NCBI RefSeq assembly: GCF_016906535.1
Contig: NC_057376.1
Coordinates: forward strand, 2,108,001 to 2,172,000
DNA length: 64,000 bases
Source of the DNA: Rhizoctonia solani
Lineage: Eukaryota > Basidiomycota > Agaricomycetes > Cantharellales > Ceratobasidiaceae
Direction of reading: 5' to 3'
The notes under the pieces were generated by a model that worked only from the letters and a program-made list of their open reading frames with translations, was not told the DNA's origin and did no database searches. The translations under genes were made by a program, and so were the position numbers. This document shows, one piece after another, positions 56,801 through 64,000 of this stretch (its first letter is position 1; each line of letters starts with the position of its first letter).

Positions 56801-58820
56801 CACCGGATTTATTTAATAGTTCTACCAGCATAGTCAATGAATGTACACTTACCAATAGGTCTGCAATGATAACCACTCGCCCTGCATGCTCCAAGTCTTG
56901 TCCAGCTGCAGCGCGGTATGGACCTGTTGGGTCACTGCAGAAGCTCTCAAGGGTGCCGCTCTCAACTGAGTACCGGACAGGAACAAAACTACCAAGCTGG
57001 GTAAACTTCTTCCATTGCTCCATCCATTGATTGCCAAGTGTCCGCGGAGTAATGACAATTGATGGCAAATTTGGTATGGTCTTTTGGCCTGCAAAGTATG
57101 GCAAGCTTTGCTCTACAGGTCACAGAGTCAGAGTCAACCAAACAGCACATCAGCCACACAAACGCCACTCACCTTGGATAAACATGGGTGTTGCAAGACG
57201 CTCTTTGGCTGGCAGTTCCTGTTGCTTATAGTAATGTTGGATCATGCTAATGACCCCAATGATTTGCACTGTCTTTCCAAGTCCAACATTGTTGCACAGT
57301 AAAGTTGGTTGGGTGCAATCGCCCACTCTCTGTGTGAAAGCGCCTTCCAAGATTCTGAGAGTGCCTACCACTTGATGCCAAAACGGCACCGCACAAGTTT
57401 TGGCCAGTGGAACCATGTCTTTGGCGCTTTCACCAGTGCCAGGCTCTGCAAACAGGAACTGATCCACACCTGGCAGTCCTAGCTGGGCCCACAAAGCCTC
57501 CGTGGACAAGGACTTGAGATGCGATACCCCAATATCCTCGCACCCATCCACCAAACTGTGGAGACCAGAGACACCAACTGTAGGGATAGGAAGCTTGGAC
57601 TTGTCAAGACAGCCAACTCCATAGCAGTACTCCTCAACATAGTAAGCATAGGCAGCCTGCATTTCTTCTTTGCTTGGACCATCTTGAGTTGACTTGCTTT
57701 TAGATTTTGACGCCGCTGGTTCAAGAGTTCCTATAAGCAAATAACTTAAACACAAGCTGGTTGGTACTCACTCAGATCATCCTCAAGACTTCCAAACCCA
57801 AGACTTGACCATAACTGCTTCAGCGTACGTTCCCTGGACAGGAAGTGAAGCTCATCAACCTCCTTTGTCCCTATTGCTATCTTCCGCCAATCAGTCAAAG
57901 CCCTTGTTGCGTCACGCAATGCCTTGGGGGATCTGAGCCTTTGAGCATCTATTATAACAATCCATTAGCTTGGCGTTTTTCATGAAGCTTGGCTTGCTTA
58001 CCTTCCAGTTTACTGTTGACCTTTTGCATTCTAGCACATGATGTGGTTACCTTACGCTTTAAGCTCCGCGCAAGGTTCTCATACTTGCGCTGTGCAAAGC
58101 AACGAATTGTAGGGATCAGCTCTGGGACAACAGTCCCACGACTGCTGACCCCTGCATCGCCAAATAGGGCTCAAGCCAAAGCTGCTTGCACATCTCGTTC
58201 TTCCAGCCTTGCATGGGTGTCAGCTATAGGCACCTGATGCTCAAGAACACGCTTGGTAGCTGGACGTTCCTGCGTGTATGATTGTGGTCAAATACTGAGA
58301 CGTACTTGGTCATGTAAAACTCACCCTGTTTAAGCTTCTGTCATCCTTCCAGAGATCGGCAGGAGTAGCCCCAATCTTTCCCAAAGTCTCCTCCACTTGA
58401 TTCATGACGCCGCCCTTCCTGTTGATTGCAGCCAATACCAGGTTGCGATACGCAGCATACCCATAAGGGTCCGGGCCACCTTTCTCGCCTTGAGTAGTGG
58501 ACTTGATTGTCTTGCGGATTGGTATCTTCCTCACATAATCCGCCTTCCAGGTATCCCAGAAATATTGCAGGAAGCGTTCTGCAGCCTGACGCTCATGGAG
58601 CCCAAGTGCCTTCCGGCGATTTTCGGTGATCGAGGCTATCAAAGACTCGGGCATGGTGAGGCCCAGTTCCTTGCTTGAATCCAACTGTGGGTCACTGTCG
58701 CCAACTACATCAATCTCAGCATCGTAATAGTCCTCACTACCCTTTAGAGGAAACAGCCCAAAAAGCTCCCTCCACACGTTGCTTGTCCAGGGAGGGCAGG
58801 TTAACGGGTGTGACTTTCAT
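53832..58820 (-). pseudogene. SNF2-like DNA-dependent ATPase, decayed multi-exon gene
   Basis: Multi-exon minus-strand gene from MKVTPVNLPSLDKQ (58820) to NHSVEAKK (53832). Motif I reads CNNVGLGKTVQ; motif Ia-like SIVITPRTLGNQWMEQW. The DEAH box reads DKIH (VDKIHNLRN, AAG at 56626-56628 after GAC). Motif III SLVIGATATPLFTS. The C-terminal lobe has IMIISNVGSAGLNL, then a 59-base intron (donor gtatgt, branch ctaac), then WSGLELDQIMGCVDCPGQ, where motif VI should be GRxxRxGQ: both Arg are Cys (TGC at 54963 and 54954). A TGA lies at 58171-58173 (CGA-type), and exon 1 needs a frame change near 58780. By family it would remodel nucleosomes or DNA-protein complexes. The missing Glu and both Arg argue against activity. 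Confidence 0.8.
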
Positions 58821-60240
58821 AGCAGCAGCTTCGAACAGGTAGAGAACGGAGTGGGCAACGGAGTCAAAGGCATGGTGAGGATCTAAGTGTGATGAAAGGA
58901 TAAATGTGAGATAGTGGTGATAGACTGCTAAGTAGCTCAAGTAGTAGCTGGGACTGCAAAGATCACGTTTGGGGGTATTGCTACCTGCGAGCATTGGTTC
59001 TTTTGTATCATGGCCTCCAGGATTACAATCACATGTCTCATGGCAATCATAAGAAAGTGCTACCTTGTCTCAGACTTTGTCTGCTGGATCCTCAAAGCTC
59101 CGCTGTCATGCCAAGCCAATCAATACCGTTAAAGGAAGCAGTTTTCAGCCAAGGCATTACCCATATTAGGCATCTCAGCCGTATTCAATCTTTGGCTGTC
59201 CGTATCTACATTTGATTCTCTCAAGTGGGAACCCCCACAGCCAAAATTAACTGATGACAGTCAGATTGCAGATTGTTTGAGCTAAGATAAATGCGGGGGT
59301 AAATTAAGTTTCAGTGCAAGGCTTGGATCATCTTGGAACAATTCCCCGTGCCTTAGAATCTTGTATAAAATATGTTCTTTTCTTTTGACGGCTTGATGAA
59401 CAACAACCGTGGATGTTCACTCAATTGTTGGTTTCAAGAATTCATTTTGTTTTTAATCAATTCTATCATGTGGCGGAATAAGGTTTGTCACCTTATTAAG
59501 ATCCAATGTTTCCTTTCTAACTTTGTTACTCACCTTTCCACAATTGGAGAAATGCTGCTCACGTCATGCTGGACGCTTGCACGCAAATACTTTATCAGCA
59601 GTGCTTGCAGAAAAAAGTGCAATATTGGGTTCAATAGTTCCATTGTTGAAAGGCTTGCGTCAAGACCTAAGGTACTGGTCTTAAGGGTTGTGGCGCACCG
59701 CTGGTGCCAACATTTGACAGGCACATTCTAGAACAGCCACTATGGCAGCTCAAATTAAACAGTCTCTTTTGTTGAGTTCTGCAGTCCGGTAGTGAAACAC
59801 AGCCTATTGAGTACGGAAACGCAAGACAGACACACCCAACCCTGGTAAATGATATCCATGCGCAGACCATTATGAGCAATCACACAACCTTGACGCAACA
59901 TGTGATCAGCAGTGCGGGGACATGCAATCAATGCTGATCTTGGTTTGACATGAGATTTGCCATGTATTTCATGGCGACAGGTGATACGGTATCATGGTTT
60001 AATCAATCAGGATTTCGCATGGCTGACTGCTCTTATGTTTGTACCTGAGGCCGTGGATATGACAATCAGTCTTGGTAAATTCCTTTTGACCAATAACGTT
60101 ATTTGTGCAGTCGTTCATCTGATTTTGGTTTGACTGATTATAAGTACTCTGAAGCTCACAGAAGACCATCCAACTAACGGGTTTTACCTTGAAACCAACT
60201 TCTCTCCTCTTGATCTTTGTACCTTCTGCTTTTCTCAACC
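58821..60240. other. 1.4-kb divergent intergenic region
   Basis: Lies between the two head-to-head start codons (58820 minus, 60241 plus), so it would hold both promoters. No gene, repeat or RNA recognised. Confidence 0.5.
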
Positions 60241-63162
60241 ATGTCTTCGCGCTATTCATCTCCAAACTATACCGAGGACAAGGCAACCTTTGAAACTGAT
60301 AAAAGGGAGCAGATCGACAAGAACTTACCCAAAATCAAGCTGGTGACGCTTAGGGAGTGGCTGGCAATTTGGCTTTGCTTGGACCGTGAGTCAACGCCTG
60401 AGCTCCGAGATGTTTGGCTTGTGTAGTCATTTCTATGATCCAGAGTCAAGGAGGCTGCGACGCGCTCAAATTACCTTCAACGATTGCCGCCCGCTGAATA
60501 ACCAAACTGTACATCAACTTGCGGATGTTGACTCAATGATTGGCGTCGTTCCAAGAAACATGCCTTTGATTCCTGTACCCACTCTCAAGACTGTCAAGTA
60601 TTACATGATGAGAAGCAAATTGTATACTCTTACCTCTGACCTCCATATTGGGCCAGTCAAAGTATTGATGGATGACCGTACTTTAGTAAGCAATCCCCAC
60701 ATACACTCATTATCATTAGCATACCACTCACCATGTTTTGCTTTGATTTAGGAAATGCATATACACAAAGTGCCCAACATTTGATTCTTGGATTTGGGAG
60801 ATAATGGAATGTTCCGCTTGCACTTCCCGCTTTTGGGATCAACCGGTAACAACATGTACCTGGGTGACTCCCAAATGGCTCAGCTCTACGACTTGGCGTT
60901 TCATCCAGCAGCTCTTCAAACCCTCCCGGAGGATTTAGTACGAGAATGGCCTGGCACCTATGAGGACGAGAAGTTCAGAAGTCAAAGCCACAAGTCCAAG
61001 CGAAAAGAGTATCAAAACCAGCAAGGCGAGAGTCAAGACATGCGTGGAGGCGTGGCGCAGCAAACTGGTCGAGACATTCATGTCGAGTACATTCAGGATT
61101 GGTTGGATTGCGCCAGAGCCATGATCCAGGAGACTGAGAAGCTGCGCTGGGCCAGGTACTTTTTCTTGTCCTACGAGCTCAGAGGAGTGAAGAATCAGGA
61201 GTGCAGCGTTCATCCCCCTCCAGAGGTCCCCCCCGTGACTGTGCTTAATGAGCCTACGGGTGATGATGAAGGTATGCATGAATAGCTATCAGAGTCCCAT
61301 TTGCTCACTAACAAAGCTTACATGGTCTCCAGATGTTGAAATTGAGGTTGATCAAGAAAGCCCAAGGGTGAAAGCTGTCGAAGGTATACTCAGCCATTTC
61401 AATACCACTCTATTTGAGCCTGGTATGTGGTTCATCGACATTGCCACCCGGATCACCATCTCGCCAAATCCGGACGATCCATCGGAGTGTACCTTTGCGG
61501 ATGCGGATATGCACTCCCTTCTATTTCAACACTATACCGGCTTAGCATTTGAAAGCTGTGAAGAGCTTGTTAGCGGTCAAGGAAATCATTACCAGAAGGA
61601 CAAAGTTGCCCACTTGAACGCCCTTGCTGGCGGTCGCTTGACCATCCCCCGTAGGCTAGCAGGAGACACCGGTATCACTTATGCGCAAATCTACACCACC
61701 GACAAAAGCAATACCTACAACATTGCGCTAGCTCAGAACGCACAGCGAACCAGCGCCATCCGAATGCTTGAGTCATGGGATCAAGAGCTCAGCACGCATA
61801 TCAACGGGTTGATGTCTAGCTTTGAGAACTCAGCTTGCAACCATGGTGTAGCCTTACGTATTGAGACTTGTGTAGAGTATGAGAGCTATCCCACCTGTCA
61901 TTTGAGAATACCGGATGAGCTGCTCCGGAGGTGTGTCTATGTTTTAGACCGTGATGTGTTCTGGTAAGCACGTATTCTGCTCATCCTTGTGGAAGTAATA
62001 CTCATCTGTTGGTAGGCACTGGAAACGTTGCCGGCTTGCGTCCATGAAAAGCGTTATGTGCCAATGGATGGACGCTCGGCGTACGTTTACCCTCAACCGG
62101 CTTGCCGTGGCTGGGACATTGCTTATCATCATGGAATACATGATGAATGCACTGGTGAACCGTCCAGCCTCTGGGGGGACTTGGGACCAGGTTCATGATG
62201 CAGCCTGCGTTAAAGAAATGAGGGGGAACGAATTGGTTCCCACGCGCAAGCTGGGCGCCCTGTTTCTCCCCAAGATTCATTTTGAGAAAAACAAACAGCC
62301 GCGTGTTTCTAGGCAGCGAGTCCTCGACCAGGCGACCATTCTCTACTTACTTGGGCCTCAAGGTCAATCGTTGAGCAGTATCATGGCTTTCAACAAGATC
62401 GTGGGAGTGAATCTCCAAAAGCGACCGCGCGATGAAGACCCTCGCCCTTGGGAAAGCGGTGCGCAGAATTCAAGCGCGGCTCCAATATCAAACAAGCAGA
62501 GACTAGTTACGATCCGGAGTACCCATGACACAGCGAACCCGCTTGCTGGTCCCGATTATGCTCAAGATCAGGATACGTACTCATCAGAAGAAGAAGAAGA
62601 TCAGGCAGAGCAAGAGAGCGCTTCACCGTTCAAGAATATGCTTTGGGACATTATCAGCAATTATCCAATCCAGATCATGAACAAGGCTCCTAACCGCTCA
62701 CAAGCGCGTGAGTCTTGGTGCCGACTTGGCAACGACGAGCTTGCTGGAGTAACGCATGACTTCTTCACCAGCATGGAGAATCTCACAAGAGCGTTTGAAT
62801 CGTACTACTTGTTTCCTGCTGATCTCAGCAAGTGGGATGCCACCGTGGCTCATCTTTTTCCGCTCATTCAAGGCAGCACCGGGAACCTTGAAAGGCGACA
62901 AGGTGTTTCGAATTTGGGAGTGGTGGTTGAGTTTTGCACCATGCAGCTAGCCCTTCCTGAGTCAAGTCGAGCGCAGATGGTTCAAGACGCTAGACGATAT
63001 GTCTCAGCACACTGGGCTTGGTTACCCATAGGCACGGGCAAGAACCACTTGTGGTCAACCGGGGTCAGCAACGTACCTAAATCTGCGCAACAAGTAGGAC
63101 CATTGAAAGGAGGGCCTTGGATGATTCGCAACCCTAGGTTAATTCGCGCTGGTGATCACTAA
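60241..63162 (+). pseudogene. large four-exon gene of unknown function, one frameshift and one TGA
   Basis: Exons 60241-60685, 60752-61271, 61333-61963 and 62016-63162, with GT-AG introns of 66, 61 and 52 bases whose phases fit. About 913 residues starting MSSRYSSPNYTEDKATFETD and ending RLIRAGDH, with a Ser/Glu-rich acidic stretch near 62580-62620 (YSSEEEEDQAEQES). Two lesions: a one-base frame change near 60420 (DVWLV then FYDPESRRLRR) and TGA at 60782-60784 (HKVPNI then FLDLGDNG), again CGA-type. Otherwise open for 2.9 kb, so loss is recent, or a sequencing or strain polymorphism. No domain recognised. It is divergent to the SNF2-like gene, which suggests a functional pair or a shared mobile origin. 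Confidence 0.65.
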
Positions 63163-64000
63163 TGCAATACCCTCATATTGGTGGTAGTGCGTGGAAGCCT
63201 TTTTGTTCTTCATGATAACAGGCCCAGCTGACTCGTAGCCCAGACCTGTAGCTAAAGTGTCATGATTACACTTGATACACCAGCCATTGATTGATATGAT
63301 GTTTGACTTCATGAACTCAGTCATTGCTTGTTCAAAAAACCCTACTCTGTTTTAAACAATACTATTTATCTTCAAATCAGAATTAAGATTTTGAGTTGTA
63401 GACGCTTTACAATATTTAGTTTACGCTTGGGTGGGTTTTGTATAAGTTTAGTAACTCATCAAGTGAGCCAGTACCACAGGGGATGGTGTATGACTTACGC
63501 AAAATGACAGGCTAAAACCCTATTGTAATGGGCAATGCTTTATTGTATCAAGCTTTCATGCATTGGGCTCACTACCAGTGGTTATATCAACTCCGTAGAC
63601 TTCTGCAATTTACGTGTGAGAGATTTGTTGAGTATTTCATTTGCAAGACCCCAGATTCTAAGCAGCAACATGAGGGGTTTCATGATACAATCAGAAAGTG
63701 ATAGCGTCAGTATATGAGATAATTATGAACGTACCATAAACAGAAAATGTATGTATTCATATGCAACCATTTATGACTCCGGAAGGTTGTCTGCAGCAAC
63801 ACGAAATTGGAAGGACCAGGGTTATAATGGGAGGAGCCCCTAGTATTGCCCGTATGTTTATCAGTAGGACATTTATGTGGCTCATCTCCAACATAGGAAG
63901 CAACGTTTTACTCCTTAATAAACAATTAGACATCTGGATAAAGCCATTATTATCTCTTGTAGCTTGCATAAAGCACTTCTTAATAAAACAAAGCCTCAAA
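63163..64000. other. no gene recognised
   Basis: AT-rich DNA downstream of the large gene. Short frames only, none with supporting motifs. Confidence 0.45.

Overview
This window is filamentous fungal (basidiomycete) DNA. It has very short GT-AG introns of 48-74 bases, a NACHT-WD40 receptor, and a dense nest of transposable elements. The receptor, the SNF2 gene and the large hypothetical gene look like Rhizoctonia solani / Ceratobasidiaceae proteins as I remember them. That species call is inference, made without a database search.

Layout. 1-3202 (minus) is a well preserved NLR-type gene in ordinary-GC DNA, still rich in CpG. From about 3.3 kb to 52.3 kb the window is almost entirely mobile DNA. 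It holds three 1.6-kb Tc1/mariner copies with 210-base terminal inverted repeats (3306, 11339, 21760). Two long fold-back elements sit between TA duplications (5855-7304, 9811-10498). A Ty3/Gypsy chromovirus (15601-29245) has a Ty1/Copia element (21531-28714) inside its 3' LTR, and that Copia in turn has a Tc1 copy inside its own LTR. A second Gypsy family is present in two broken, oppositely oriented copies (34194-36877 minus, 39455-43588 plus). Five solo-LTR families (called A-E here) and four copies of an exactly 173-bp tRNA-like element are scattered through. A satellite-bearing element with an 83-bp palindromic monomer occurs twice, and a 160-bp tandem array lies at 44341-45420. A 2.3-kb element with an 8-bp target duplication carries a 171-codon gene. 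The right end (53.8-63.2 kb) holds a divergently transcribed pair: a decayed SNF2-like ATPase gene (minus) and a four-exon gene of unknown function (plus).

Almost every transposon reading frame is dead in the same way. Nonsense codons are mostly CGA to TGA. Catalytic aspartates or glutamates of transposases, integrases, reverse transcriptase and the SNF2 motor are replaced by Asn or Lys wherever the preceding codon ends in C. This is CpG deamination (CpG to CpA or TpG), so methylation-linked decay explains the AT-rich, CpG-poor middle of the window. The receptor gene has escaped it.

The observations I rate highest are the 173-bp TG...CA element that fuses a tRNA D-arm directly to a T-arm and integrates with 5-bp duplications; the 83-bp satellite whose hairpin loop occurs in both orientations; the cargo gene in the 8-bp-TSD element that reads through cleanly once an LTR insertion is discounted; and the SNF2/unknown divergent pair.
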